Assembly (NCBI RefSeq): GCF_024397915.1
Contig: NZ_CP073347.1
Location: 3,534,001-3,598,000 of the forward strand
Direction: 5' to 3'
From: Marinobacterium rhizophilum
GTDB lineage: Bacteria; Pseudomonadota; Gammaproteobacteria; Pseudomonadales; Balneatricaceae
Length of the DNA: 64,000 nt
The translations under genes were made by a program, and so were the position numbers. The notes under the pieces are model-generated. The model was not told the DNA's origin, searched no databases, and was given only the letters and a program-made list of their open reading frames with translations. How positions within the stretch are numbered: the stretch's first letter is position 1; each line of letters begins with the position of its first letter. Shown piece after piece: positions 1 through 8,486 of this stretch.

Positions 1-1813
1 GCACCAGGCTCTGGCCGGACACCGGGTCGCGGTACTTGTCCTTCAGCGCGCGGGCCGCATCCACCATGCGCACTATGTAGCGGTCGGTCACCTCGAACGG
101 TGTGCCACTGGGCAGTGTCAGTGACGCCCGTGCCGTTTCGCTCTGGATGCGCGGGAAAAACACGAAGCGCGTCCAGCCACTGAGTATCATGCTGAGGATC
201 AGAATCAGGATGCCGCCAAACAGCGCCAGGGTCATGTAGCGGTGACGCAGGCACTGCTTGAGCAGCGGCCGGTAATACTGCAGTACCGCACGCTCGAAAC
301 CATCGGCAAAGCTCTGCTGCCAGCGTTCCAGGCGAGACTGGCCCGCCGAGTGCTGACGCAGGCGGATATGCTTGAGGTGCGAGGGCAGCACAAACTTGGA
401 TTCGATCAGGGAAAATAGCAGTACCGGAATCACCACCGCCGGAATCTGCGCAAAGAACACGCCCCGGCCCCCTTCAATAAACGCCAGCGGCAAAAAGGCC
501 GCCACCGTGGTCAACACGCCAAAGGTCACCGGTATGGCCACTTCCTCGGTACCGCGAATGGCGGCGAGCAGGCTGCTTTCAGCCCGGCGCATGTGGCTGT
601 AAACGTTCTCTCCGGTGACAATGGCGTCATCCACCACGATGCCCAGCACCAGGATAAAGCCGAACAGGCTCATGATATTCAGGCTGATACCAAACACCGG
701 CAGCAGCAGAAAAGCCCCCATAAAGCTGATCGGGATACCGAGGAACACCCAAAAGGCGATGGACGGTCGCAGAAACAGCGTCAGCAACAGGAGTACCAGG
801 ATGCCGCCCTGCAGGGCATTGGAAAGCAGCGTATTCAGGCGCTTTTTCACCACCTCGGAGTCGTCGTCCCAGAAGCTCAGGGTCATCCCCTCGGGCAAGG
901 CTGACTGCTGCCGGGCGATGTAATCCTTCACCGCATCCGCCACGCCAATGGCACTCTGGTTGCCAACCCGGTAAACCTCGATCAGCGCCGCCTGCTGGCC
1001 GTTGAAGCGGGTGCGCAGCGGAATTTCTTCGAAGCCGTCATTCACTCGCGCCACATCGCCCAGCCGGATAATGCTGCCATCCGGATTGGTCTTGATCACC
1101 AGGCGCTCGAATTCGTCCTGCTGATACGCCTGCCCCTTGGAGCGCAGCAGGATATCGCCGCCATCGGTGCGCAGGTTGCCGGCCGACAGGTCGATGGAGC
1201 CGCCGTCGATAGCGGCGGAAATATCCGCCAGTGTCAGGCCATACTCGCGTAACCGGTCCTGGGTCAGTTCCACCGAAATTTCATAGTCGCGCACCGCATC
1301 CAGGTCGACCTGGGTCACCTCGGGCAGACGTGACAGGTCATCCCGCACCCGCTCGGCATACTGCTTGATTTCGCGTTCGGAAAAATCCCCCGACACCGTT
1401 ACCGACATCACCCCACGCCGCCGCTGGGCCAGGCTGATCACCGGCCGGTCTGCTTCGGTTGGCAAGGTATTGATGCCGTCGACCCGGGACTTGATATCCG
1501 CCAGCAGTTCGCGCGGATCGTAATCGCTGTCGATCTCGATATCGATGGCGGCCGACCCCTCCTGGGAACGGCTGCTGATCTTCTCGATGCCCTCCAGGTC
1601 CTGCACGGCCTCCTCAATGCGCACCGTTACGCCCTGTTCCACATCCTCCGGTGTGGCGCCGCGCAACGACACCGATACGCTCACCACATCGGCCTCAAAG
1701 GAGGGAAATACCTCCAGAGGAATACGGTTGCTCAACGACATGATGCCGCCAAACAGAATGCACGCCATCAGCAGGTTGGCGGCCACGTGGTTGCGGGCAA
1801 ACCAGGCAATCAT
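1..1813 (-). CDS. RND efflux pump inner-membrane permease (partial, N-terminal ~604 residues)
   Basis: This is the inner-membrane proton/drug antiporter of a tripartite RND exporter. The reading frame is open from the ATG at 1813 to the left edge, so the C-terminal part lies outside the window. A first membrane helix lies at about residues 9-27, followed by a periplasmic porter region. A helix cluster contains the TM4 proton-relay motif GIVVDDAIV near residues 390-397, as in the hydrophobe/amphiphile efflux (HAE) RND family. The start overlaps the stop of the adaptor gene (ATGA), which indicates translational coupling. The order outer-membrane factor, adaptor, pump marks a single operon. Substrate cannot be told from the sequence. 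Confidence 0.93.
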   Translation of the reverse strand, partial: MIAWFARNHVAANLLMACILFGGIMSLSNRIPLEVFPSFEADVVSVSVSLRGATPEDVEQGVTVRIEEAVQDLEGIEKISSRSQEGSAAIDIEIDSDYDPRELLADIKSRVDGINTLPTEADRPVISLAQRRRGVMSVTVSGDFSEREIKQYAERVRDDLSRLPEVTQVDLDAVRDYEISVELTQDRLREYGLTLADISAAIDGGSIDLSAGNLRTDGGDILLRSKGQAYQQDEFERLVIKTNPDGSIIRLGDVARVNDGFEEIPLRTRFNGQQAALIEVYRVGNQSAIGVADAVKDYIARQQSALPEGMTLSFWDDDSEVVKKRLNTLLSNALQGGILVLLLLTLFLRPSIAFWVFLGIPISFMGAFLLLPVFGISLNIMSLFGFILVLGIVVDDAIVTGENVYSHMRRAESSLLAAIRGTEEVAIPVTFGVLTTVAAFLPLAFIEGGRGVFFAQIPAVVIPVLLFSLIESKFVLPSHLKHIRLRQHSAGQSRLERWQQSFADGFERAVLQYYRPLLKQCLRHRYMTLALFGGILILILSMILSGWTRFVFFPRIQSETARASLTLPSGTPFEVTDRYIVRMVDAARALKDKYRDPVSGQSLV

Positions 1814-3030
1814 GATCCACCACCCTGGCGCTGAGCGTCGCCCTTGCGTGCACCGGCCCCGGAGCCGGCATCCGCCGGGTCCTGCTGCAGCTGCACGCGG
1901 GTACCGCTGCTCACCTGGCCCAGCGCCGTGGTCACCAGCATGTCTCCTGCCTTGAGCCCCGCGCCCACCAGCGCGTCGGTATCGTTCTGCCACAGCACCT
2001 CGACCTCCTGGCGCCGCAGCAAGCCCTCATCAACCAGGTAGACATAGCTGCCCTGGTAGAGGGTGCTGTTGGGAATCACCAGGACTCCGGGTAACAGCCG
2101 GCCTTCGATCTCTGCGCTGACGTACTGATTGATCTTCAGTGGCTGGCGTCCCTCGGCCTTGAGCCCGTAAGGATCGTCAATGACCGCCACTACATGCAGC
2201 TGCTGGCTGCTGGTATCGATGGCACCTTCGGTGCGCACCACCTGTCCCTGCCAGCGCTGGCTGCCCGCCAGGGTGGAATGCAACGACACCGCCGGCAGTG
2301 CCTGCCGGGGCGCACTGTCAAAGCGGTAGGCCTCCGGCAGACGCATGAATTCCAGGTCCCGGTTTTTCAGCGGCAGGCGCACCTCGACGTAGTCAATGGC
2401 ATAAATCTCCGCCAGGGTGGTACCGCTGCTGACCAGCTGCCCGACATCCACCGACTTGGACAGGACCCGCCCGGCAAAGGGCGCCACGATGCGGGTGCGA
2501 TCCAGGTTCAACTGCGCCTGTGCAACAGCAGCCTGCGCCGATTTCAGGCTGGCTTTTGCAGCAGCCAGCTGGGGCTGTCGCGAGACCAGCGCCGGTGGGG
2601 CTTCGGTATTGCCCAGGCGTTTCCAGTCCTGCAGCGCCTGTTGCGCCTGCGCCTGCTCTTCCTGCAACAACTGCTCGGCCTCGGCCTGGTTCGCCTGGGC
2701 CGTCGCCAGGGCCGCGGCGTAGTCCCGCGCATCGATGCGCAACAGCAGGTCCCCCGGCTCGAAAAAGCCGCCTTCGCGGAAATTCGGTCCGATCTCCAGC
2801 ACCTCGCCACTGACCTGCGGTAGCAGGGTGCTCTGCGTGCGCGGACGCACGGTACCGTAGCTTTGCAGCTGAACCTGGTAATCCCTGGGTTGCAGCACCT
2901 GGACGTCAACCCGCACGCTGGGCACCGGCGGACTGCTGTTGCGACTCGCTTCGGGCCGGTTGAACATTATCAGGGCGGCAACGGCCACGAAGGCCGCCAG
3001 CACGGCAACGGGTAAAAGTTTTCTGATCAT
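1810..3030 (-). CDS. RND efflux periplasmic adaptor (membrane fusion protein)
   Basis: 406 residues. An N-terminal hydrophobic anchor (about residues 5-23) is followed by an HlyD/AcrA-type adaptor: a split barrel-sandwich (lipoyl-like) domain at about 60-105 and 175-210, an Ala/Gln/Glu-rich alpha-hairpin coiled coil at about 110-165, then beta-barrel and membrane-proximal domains. The ATG overlaps the stop of the upstream outer-membrane factor and the stop overlaps the pump start, so the three genes are coupled. Family knowledge: the adaptor bridges the RND pump and the TolC-like channel. The Gly/Ala/Lys-rich C-terminal tail is not a recognised domain. Confidence 0.92.
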   Translation of the reverse strand: MIRKLLPVAVLAAFVAVAALIMFNRPEASRNSSPPVPSVRVDVQVLQPRDYQVQLQSYGTVRPRTQSTLLPQVSGEVLEIGPNFREGGFFEPGDLLLRIDARDYAAALATAQANQAEAEQLLQEEQAQAQQALQDWKRLGNTEAPPALVSRQPQLAAAKASLKSAQAAVAQAQLNLDRTRIVAPFAGRVLSKSVDVGQLVSSGTTLAEIYAIDYVEVRLPLKNRDLEFMRLPEAYRFDSAPRQALPAVSLHSTLAGSQRWQGQVVRTEGAIDTSSQQLHVVAVIDDPYGLKAEGRQPLKINQYVSAEIEGRLLPGVLVIPNSTLYQGSYVYLVDEGLLRRQEVEVLWQNDTDALVGAGLKAGDMLVTTALGQVSSGTRVQLQQDPADAGSGAGARKGDAQRQGGGS

Positions 3031-4466
3031 GCGTCTTGATCGCCAGATAGGTTTGCGGACGAAAGAGAGGGCTGCACGGCAGCGGGGGATTCAGGCGCGG
3101 TCGATGCGAAGTCCCCGCCCAGGGCACGGTACAGTGCTACACGGTTGGTCAGCAGGTCGGCGCGCAGCCCGATGACCGTGGTCTGGGCATCAAGCGAGCG
3201 ACGCTGGGCCTCCAGGACCGTACTGTATTCCACCAGCCCGCGGCGGTACTGGGCGAAGGCCAGCTCCTCGGCCAGCAGTGCATTGCGTTCGGCCTGCAGG
3301 TACTGCTCATATTGCTGCTGCAAGGCACTGGCACGGCTCAGGGCGGCTTCAACCTCGGCAAAGGCACTGAAGACCTGCCCCAGGTATTGCTGCTCGAGCT
3401 GCTCAACCCGTGCCTGGGCCTGGGCCTCACCGGCCTTGAGCCGACCGGCGTTAAACAGTGGCTGCGTGAGGCCACCGGCCAGCGACCAGGCCAGGCTGCC
3501 GCTGAGCAGCTCCGGCAGACGGCTGGCGCTGTCCCCCAGGGCGGCGCTGATCGTCAGTGCCGGAAAGCGCTGCTTGTGCGCAAGGGCGCGGGCGGCATCG
3601 GCGGCCAGCAACTCCATCCAGGCTGACGTCAGGTCCGGCCGGCGGCGCAGCAGGGTGCCCGGCACGCCAGCGGGCAGCGGCGCATCCAGTACCGGCAGGC
3701 CACTGAGTGCCTGCCAGCGACCATCGGGATAGCGCCCCAGCAATAGCTGCAGAGCCTGCACCGCCTCGATGCGTAACTGGCGCTGTGCCTCAACCCGGGC
3801 CTGCTCACTCTGGACATCATTGCGCGCCAGATAGACATCCAGCGCACTGCCAAGCCCCAGCCGATAACCGGACTCGATGATTTCCAGGTTCTGCTCAAGG
3901 TTGCTCAGGCGCCGGCTGAACAATGCCTGGCGCTGCTCCACCGCCTGCAACTCGAACCAGGCCGCAGCCAGGTCGCTGACCAGCCCCAGCCGCGCCGACG
4001 CCAAGTCCGCCTGGCGGGCCGCCAGGGTCAGGCTGGCCTGGCGCGCGCTATCACTCAGCTTGCCCCAGACATCCAGCTCCCAGCCCAGGTTCAGGCCGGC
4101 ATCGAACTGGGACGCGGCATTGCCGCTGCCTTGCCCCGAGCGCGCAGCATCCAGCTCGAGTTGCAGCTCGGGATAAAGCGGCGCGGCGGCCACCACCAGA
4201 CTCTGCTCGGCCTGGCGCACCAGCGCACGCTGCTCGGCCAGGCCATAGCTGGCGCTCAAAGCTTCCGTGACCAGGGCTTCCAGGACTGGATCGTTCAGCG
4301 CATGCAGCCAGCCGGGGGCGGGTTCAGTACTTTCTGTATCGGTGCTCTGCCATTGCTCCGGCAGCCCCTGTGGTGGTGCATCGGTGCGCAGGGCACTGCT
4401 GCTGCAGCCGGTCAGCAGCAGCGCCAGCAGACCGGGGTACAACAAGGGGAGGCTGAACTTGATCAC
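3027..4466 (-). CDS. Outer-membrane efflux lipoprotein, TolC/NodT family
   Basis: An outer-membrane channel component of the RND system, with two repeated OEP-type coiled-coil regions rich in Ala, Gln, Leu and Arg. I chose the GTG start at 4466, giving 479 residues, because an AGGAG sits about 11 bases upstream of it. An ATG eight codons further upstream (4490) would put that AGGAG inside the gene. From this start the N-terminus reads as a lipoprotein signal with lipobox LTGC and acylated Cys at about residue 21, typical of NodT/OprM-like factors. First gene of the efflux operon; overlaps the adaptor by four bases. Confidence 0.9.
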   Translation of the reverse strand: MIKFSLPLLYPGLLALLLTGCSSSALRTDAPPQGLPEQWQSTDTESTEPAPGWLHALNDPVLEALVTEALSASYGLAEQRALVRQAEQSLVVAAAPLYPELQLELDAARSGQGSGNAASQFDAGLNLGWELDVWGKLSDSARQASLTLAARQADLASARLGLVSDLAAAWFELQAVEQRQALFSRRLSNLEQNLEIIESGYRLGLGSALDVYLARNDVQSEQARVEAQRQLRIEAVQALQLLLGRYPDGRWQALSGLPVLDAPLPAGVPGTLLRRRPDLTSAWMELLAADAARALAHKQRFPALTISAALGDSASRLPELLSGSLAWSLAGGLTQPLFNAGRLKAGEAQAQARVEQLEQQYLGQVFSAFAEVEAALSRASALQQQYEQYLQAERNALLAEELAFAQYRRGLVEYSTVLEAQRRSLDAQTTVIGLRADLLTNRVALYRALGGDFASTAPESPAAVQPSLSSANLSGDQDA

Positions 4467-4608
4467 GCGCGCCGGATCTCCTGCAAGCAAGGGGTAACAG
4501 TCTCGTTAGCATAAGGGATTCTGCACAGGGACGCAGTGCGCTTAACCTTTCTTTACGCATACGCACAAATCTCGGAGTTTCCCGTACCGGACCGGTGCAG
4601 CCCGCTTT

Positions 4609-5538
4609 TCAGACCACATGCGCGTCTTCAGGTTCGATTGGCTGCAGAGTCACCGAGCGCGCGACACCGGCTTCGAAACTGTCGATAAAAGCCTGCTCCA
4701 GCGAGCTTTGTTCATGGCCCAGAGGCTGCACAAAGCCGATACAGTAGGGCAACGCCGGCTCAAAGGGCCTAACCAGGCCATGCTCTGGCGACAGCAGCCG
4801 GGAACTGAACGGGTCGACCAAGGCCACACCCACCCCCTCCTGTACCAGCGCCGGCGCCAGTGCCGGGCGCTCCACGCTCAGCACCTCATCGGGGCGCACC
4901 AGGCAGTCCCGCAGCAGCCGCTCTGTGCGCTGATACCAGAGGGAGTCGGCACTGCCCACCGCAATAAAGGGTTCGCGCTCGAGGTCCTCGACACGCACGG
5001 TGCCAGTGCCCGCAAAGGCATGGCCCGCAGGCGCAATACAGACCCGCTCGGCGCGGTAGGCCGGCCCCGACCGAACCATCGCGGTATCGGCCGGCAACTC
5101 CACCAGCGCAATGTCGAACTGATGGCCGGCAACCCGGGGCAGCAATTCGTCGGTTTCATGGGCACCCAGGCTGATCGCCAGATCGTCCCGCCCCCGGCGA
5201 AAGCCCGCGATAATGCCGGGCAGCACCGTCTGGGCCAGCGCAGGAATGGCGCCAATACGCAGGCTGCCGCTTTTCATCTGGCGAATCTGGTCCGCCGACT
5301 GCGCCAGACGTTCAAGGCCGCTGAAGTGAAACTGCACCTGGCGGGAAAAAGCCCGCGCCGCCGCGGTGGCATAGACCCGGCTGTTGCGCCGCTCGAACAG
5401 ACTGAAACCCAGATCCTGCTCCAGGTCCCGAATCAGGCGCGAGATGGCCGGTTGCGACACTTCAAGCCGCCGCGCCGCATCACTCATCGAGCCGGTCTGC
5501 ATGATGGTCCGAAAGGCATTGAGCTGCTTTGTATTCAT
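4609..5538 (-). CDS. LysR-family transcriptional regulator
   Basis: 309 residues. An N-terminal winged helix-turn-helix (about residues 1-60, with the recognition-helix stretch SQPAISRLIRDLE) precedes a periplasmic-binding-protein-like effector domain. It lies 142 bp upstream of the RND efflux operon in the same orientation, so it may be its local regulator, or may be transcribed into it; LysR genes are more often divergent from their targets. The effector is not predictable. The ATG at 5538 is the only good start. Confidence 0.88.
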   Translation of the reverse strand: MNTKQLNAFRTIMQTGSMSDAARRLEVSQPAISRLIRDLEQDLGFSLFERRNSRVYATAAARAFSRQVQFHFSGLERLAQSADQIRQMKSGSLRIGAIPALAQTVLPGIIAGFRRGRDDLAISLGAHETDELLPRVAGHQFDIALVELPADTAMVRSGPAYRAERVCIAPAGHAFAGTGTVRVEDLEREPFIAVGSADSLWYQRTERLLRDCLVRPDEVLSVERPALAPALVQEGVGVALVDPFSSRLLSPEHGLVRPFEPALPYCIGFVQPLGHEQSSLEQAFIDSFEAGVARSVTLQPIEPEDAHVV

Positions 5539-5630
5539 GTAATTAACGCTAAGCCATAAGTTAACAGAAACAATAGCGCAAAAATCTACCGGATAACTTA
5601 TAGGCAGGAAAGAAATAAAGCACAGCTAAG

Positions 5631-5668
5631 GCAAGGGGCAAGGGGCAAGATAACGAATAACGAATAAC
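5631..5668. repeat. Short simple tandem repeats
   Basis: Two low-complexity runs stand side by side: a 7-nt GGGGCAA-type repeat followed by a 7-nt AATAACG repeat. They lie in the spacer between the LysR start and the tRNA-Leu pair. I see no gene in 5539-5741; a ribosome-binding-like AAAGGAGG at about 5685 is not followed by a reading frame. Confidence 0.6.
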
Positions 5669-5741
5669 AAAAAACAAACAACGAAAGGAGGATAACACGG
5701 AGGGATTTTAAAGCGGTAACGCCAAGGATATAACCGAAGTT

Positions 5742-5783
5742 CTGCACCACTTACCGAAAGTTACCCCGGTATAAGTGGTGCAG
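5742..5783 (-). other. Inverted repeat overlapping the 3' end of the downstream tRNA-Leu
   Basis: Perfect 12-bp arms (5742-5753 and 5772-5783) separated by 18 nt. One arm is the acceptor 3' end plus CCA and three following bases of the tRNA. The other arm lies just downstream in the transcript. The two could form a hairpin that includes the tRNA 3' end. It may be a 3' processing or termination structure; there is no clear U-tract. Confidence 0.6.
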
Positions 5784-5862
5784 ATGGGGAGACTCGAACT
5801 CCCACGCCCTTTCGAGCACTAGCACCTGAAGCTAGCGTGTCTACCAATTCCACCACATCTGC
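5776..5862 (-). tRNA. tRNA-Leu (anticodon CAG), second of a tandem pair
   Basis: 87 nt including an encoded CCA. The 7-bp acceptor stem GCAGATG/CATCTGC, a D-loop with GGTAGAC, the anticodon loop TTCAGGT with CAG at positions 34-36, a long variable arm typical of class II tRNA-Leu, and a T-arm with GTTCGAGTC are all visible. Identical in sequence to the copy at 5969-6055, and probably transcribed with it from the promoter near 6072-6100. It reads CUG codons. Confidence 0.97.
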
Positions 5863-5940
5863 ATCGGTTGTGCTTTTTATCGAGAGCACACTCTTTGTAC
5901 GGTCTTGCGTAACGCCTTGTTTACTCTCGTGGTTCGCAGG

Positions 5941-5976
5941 CTGCACCACTCAAAGACTGACTCTGAAGTGGTGCAG
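5941..5976 (-). other. Inverted repeat overlapping the 3' end of the upstream tRNA-Leu
   Basis: Perfect 10-bp arms (5941-5950 and 5967-5976). The second arm covers the CCA end and acceptor 3' bases of the first tRNA-Leu. The loop differs from that of the similar structure at 5742-5783, but the arms are the same sequence. The hairpin is therefore conserved in both spacers although the spacers otherwise differ. Confidence 0.6.
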
Positions 5977-6055
5977 ATGGGGAGACTCGAACTCCCACGC
6001 CCTTTCGAGCACTAGCACCTGAAGCTAGCGTGTCTACCAATTCCACCACATCTGC
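5969..6055 (-). tRNA. tRNA-Leu (anticodon CAG), first of a tandem pair
   Basis: 87 nt, identical to the copy at 5776-5862, with the same acceptor stem, CAG anticodon, long variable arm and encoded CCA. It is the promoter-proximal member; the start lies about 17 nt downstream of the -10 element at 6072-6077. The spacer between the two tRNAs is 106 bp and holds no gene. Confidence 0.97.
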
Positions 6056-6071
6056 GACGAAAGTGGGGCGA

Positions 6072-6100
6072 ATTATATAGACGGTTTTTTGCCTTGTGAA
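6072..6100 (-). promoter_or_regulatory. Sigma70-type promoter for the tRNA-Leu pair
   Basis: Read on the minus strand: -35 TTCACA (6100-6095), 17-bp spacer, -10 TATAAT (6077-6072). The perfect -10 with optimal spacing immediately upstream of the first tRNA makes this a confident stable-RNA promoter. Confidence 0.8.
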
Positions 6101-6120
6101 GCCCTCAGGTGAAATATTTT

Positions 6121-7134
6121 TTATTCTTCGGCCAAACAGTCCACAAAGGACTTGGCCAGGCTCGAAAGGTAGTCAACATAGGCGTCCGGGCCCGGCGCGA
6201 AATCCCTCGCCAGCGGGTCGAGTTCGCCATGACGCACACCGGTACCCTGAGTGACGCTATTGACCACGTTGGCACGAAACTGCGGCTCACTGAATACACA
6301 GACCGCATCGTTCGCCTCAAGCTGCCGACGAATGTCGCTCAGGTGACGGGCACCGGGGGGACGGGACGGGTCGACGGTAAAGTACCCCAGCTGCTTCAGG
6401 CCATAGTGGCCGACAAAATGCCCATAGGCATCGTGGAACACAAAAAAGCCGCGATCGGCCAGGGGCGCGAGCTGCTGTTGCAACCTGTCATCCTGCGCCT
6501 GCAGTGACGCGGCAAAGCGGGCATAGTTGGCCGCAAGCCGGTCGCCATGCTCCGGCGCTATCTCCGTCAGCATATGCTGCAGACGCTGCGCACCGGCCAG
6601 CATCAGCTGCGGATCCATCCACAGATGGGCATCCTCACCATGATTGTGGGCGTGTTCGGATTCTTCGCCCTGATCACCGTGCTCGTCATGATCAGCGTGC
6701 TCGTCATGCCCCTCATGGTCGTCGTGACCGGCGGTATCATCGTGCCCGGCGGTATCATCGTGATCGTGATCGTGGTCGTGGTCGTGGTCGTGGTCGGATT
6801 CTGCAGCCGGCACCGCAGCATCCGCCGTGCCGAGCTGCAATAGGCGCGCATCGGTTTTCTGCAGCGCCTTGCCCAGAAACAGCTCCAGCTCCGGCCCCAC
6901 CCAGATCACCAGGTCGGCCGCCACCAGACCACGCATGTCCGACGGTTTCAGCACATAGTTGTGCACCGACGCATCGGTCGGCACCAGCAGACCAGGTTCG
7001 CTGATGCCATCCAGCAGGGCAGCACTGAGCAGCTGCAGCGGCTTGACGCTGGCCACCACCTGCAGGGCCTGAGCAGGCGCGGATAGCAGCGGCAGAAAAA
7101 GTCCGGAATACAGTAAAATCTTACGCAACGACAT
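6121..7134 (-). CDS. znuA: ZnuA, periplasmic zinc-binding protein of the ZnuABC importer
   Basis: 337 residues. A Sec signal peptide (about residues 1-23, ending near AQA) is followed by a cluster A-I solute-binding fold. A long His/Asp-rich loop at about residues 113-170 (repeats such as HDHDHD and DDTAGH) is the hallmark of ZnuA and acts in zinc capture. Conserved metal-ligand segments follow (HLWMDPQ, and FHDAYGHFV further on). The gene is divergent from zur-znuC-znuB across a Zur-type palindrome, so expression should be induced by zinc starvation. The DNA encoding the His-rich loop contains tandem repeats and could vary in length. Confidence 0.96.
   Translation of the reverse strand: MSLRKILLYSGLFLPLLSAPAQALQVVASVKPLQLLSAALLDGISEPGLLVPTDASVHNYVLKPSDMRGLVAADLVIWVGPELELFLGKALQKTDARLLQLGTADAAVPAAESDHDHDHDHDHDHDDTAGHDDTAGHDDHEGHDEHADHDEHGDQGEESEHAHNHGEDAHLWMDPQLMLAGAQRLQHMLTEIAPEHGDRLAANYARFAASLQAQDDRLQQQLAPLADRGFFVFHDAYGHFVGHYGLKQLGYFTVDPSRPPGARHLSDIRRQLEANDAVCVFSEPQFRANVVNSVTQGTGVRHGELDPLARDFAPGPDAYVDYLSSLAKSFVDCLAEE
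6737..6796. repeat. Tandem repeats within znuA (His-rich loop)
   Basis: Two 18-nt repeats encoding DDTAGH are followed by six or so 6-nt repeats encoding Asp-His. Such in-frame repeats can expand or shrink by slippage without breaking the gene. They would change the number of His residues in the zinc-binding loop of ZnuA. Confidence 0.75.
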
Positions 7135-7165
7135 GGGTTCGCGGGTCCATCAGAGGATAATTTGA

Positions 7166-7178
7166 GTTACACTATAAC
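7166..7178. promoter_or_regulatory. Probable Zur operator between znuA and zur
   Basis: The 13-bp sequence GTTACACTATAAC is an imperfect palindrome (10 of 12 paired positions) that matches the GTTAYANTATAAC-type core of gammaproteobacterial Zur boxes. It lies in the 66-bp spacer between the divergent znuA and zur starts, where Zur with zinc would repress both directions. The assignment is by pattern and context. Confidence 0.72.
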
Positions 7179-7200
7179 AAAACATAATCAGTGCGAAACC

Positions 7201-7701
7201 ATGAGCAAGCAACCTTTATCGTTTCAGCCCGAACACAATCATGCGCGCTGTATCCACGATGCCCTGAAAACAGCCCGTGCCCTGTGCAGTGAACGCAAAC
7301 AGCGCCTGACGCCCATCCGCGAACTGGTGCTGCAGCTGATCTGGCAGAGCCACAAGCCGCTCGGCGCCTACGAGCTGCTGCCGGCCCTGGCCGACGCAGG
7401 ATTCAACTCGGCGCCGCCAACAGTCTATCGCGCACTGGATTTTCTGCAGACCCAGGGACTGGTGCACCGTATCGCCTCCCTCAACGCCTTTATCGGCTGT
7501 CCACACCCGGGCCCGTCGCACCAGGGCTGCTTTCTGATCTGCCGCGCCTGCAGCAGCACGGTCGAACTGGAATCCGCGCCGGTACAGAATGCCATTCACA
7601 GCAGTGCCGCCCACCTGGGCTTTAGCATCGAACAGGAAACCGTTGAAGTTGTCGGCCTCTGCCCCAACTGCCAGAACACTGCACAGCGAGAGCCCGAATG
7701 A
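7201..7701 (+). CDS. zur: Zur, zinc-responsive Fur-family repressor
   Basis: 166 residues from the ATG at 7201. An in-frame TTG at 7162 would place the Zur operator inside the gene, so I reject it. The N-terminal winged helix (about residues 20-90, with PTVYRALDFLQ) and a C-terminal dimerisation/metal domain with two CxxC pairs (CRAC and CPNC, the structural zinc site) mark a Fur-family protein. The position with znuCB identifies it as Zur. It probably autorepresses through the palindrome at 7166-7178. The stop overlaps the znuC start (ATGA). Confidence 0.93.
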   Translation: MSKQPLSFQPEHNHARCIHDALKTARALCSERKQRLTPIRELVLQLIWQSHKPLGAYELLPALADAGFNSAPPTVYRALDFLQTQGLVHRIASLNAFIGCPHPGPSHQGCFLICRACSSTVELESAPVQNAIHSSAAHLGFSIEQETVEVVGLCPNCQNTAQREPE

Positions 7702-8486
7702 GTACGCACGCACACCAGCACCTGGCCAGGCTCGAAGGCATCAACGTGCGTTTCGGGCGTAACCATGTGCTGCAGAACATCTCGATGGAGCTGCACCGCA
7801 ACTGCATCACCACCCTGATCGGCCCCAACGGCGCAGGCAAGACCACCCTGGTGCGGGTGGTGCTCGGGCTCATCAAGCCCGGTGGCGGCACCGTGTGGCG
7901 CGAGCCGGATCTGCGCATTGGCTACATGCCGCAAAAGCTGCACATCGACCAGACGTTTCCGCTGACCGTGGAGCGCTTCCTGCAAACCGCCCGCAGCCGC
8001 GACAACGCCTCGCTGGAAAAGGCGCTGGCCGATGTCGGCGCGCTCAAGCTGCTGAAGCAGTCGATCCACAGCCTGTCCGGCGGCGAGACCCAGCGCGTAC
8101 TGCTGGCGCGGGCACTGCTGCAGGACCCGACACTGCTGGTGCTGGACGAACCGGTACAGGGCGTGGACATCAACGGCCAGATCGAGCTGTACAAGCTGAT
8201 CGCCCGCATTCGTGATCAGCGAGGCTGCGGCGTGCTGATGATTTCCCACGATCTGCACCTGGTGATGTCCTCCACCGACCATGTGGTCTGCATGAACCGC
8301 CACGTGTGCTGCTCCGGCCACCCCGAACAGGTGAGCAACGACCCGACCTTTATCGAGATGTTCGGCGTCCCGGGCGCCGAGAGTCTGGCGCTCTACAGCC
8401 ACCACCACAACCATGTGCACAATGCCCACGGCGATGTCATCAAGCCGGCCAGTGTCGCGGTAAAACAGGAAGAAACCCATGGATGA
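7698..8486 (+). CDS. znuC: ZnuC, ATPase of the zinc ABC importer
   Basis: 262 residues. ABC ATPase with Walker A GPNGAGKTT (residues 42-50), signature LSGGETQR (about 131-138), Walker B LLVLDEP (about 151-157) and the switch His in ISHDLHLV. The C-terminus carries a His-rich stretch (SHHHNHVHNAH) as is usual for ZnuC. Overlaps zur by four bases and znuB by eight, so zur-znuC-znuB are coupled. It powers zinc import together with ZnuB and ZnuA. Confidence 0.95.
   Translation: MSTHAHQHLARLEGINVRFGRNHVLQNISMELHRNCITTLIGPNGAGKTTLVRVVLGLIKPGGGTVWREPDLRIGYMPQKLHIDQTFPLTVERFLQTARSRDNASLEKALADVGALKLLKQSIHSLSGGETQRVLLARALLQDPTLLVLDEPVQGVDINGQIELYKLIARIRDQRGCGVLMISHDLHLVMSSTDHVVCMNRHVCCSGHPEQVSNDPTFIEMFGVPGAESLALYSHHHNHVHNAHGDVIKPASVAVKQEETHG

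Noticed and set aside
1786..1793. CCACGTGG core (also at about 19680) as a parS site
   Set aside because: Only the central 8 bp match; the flanking half-site bases needed for ParB do not, and both lie in coding sequence.
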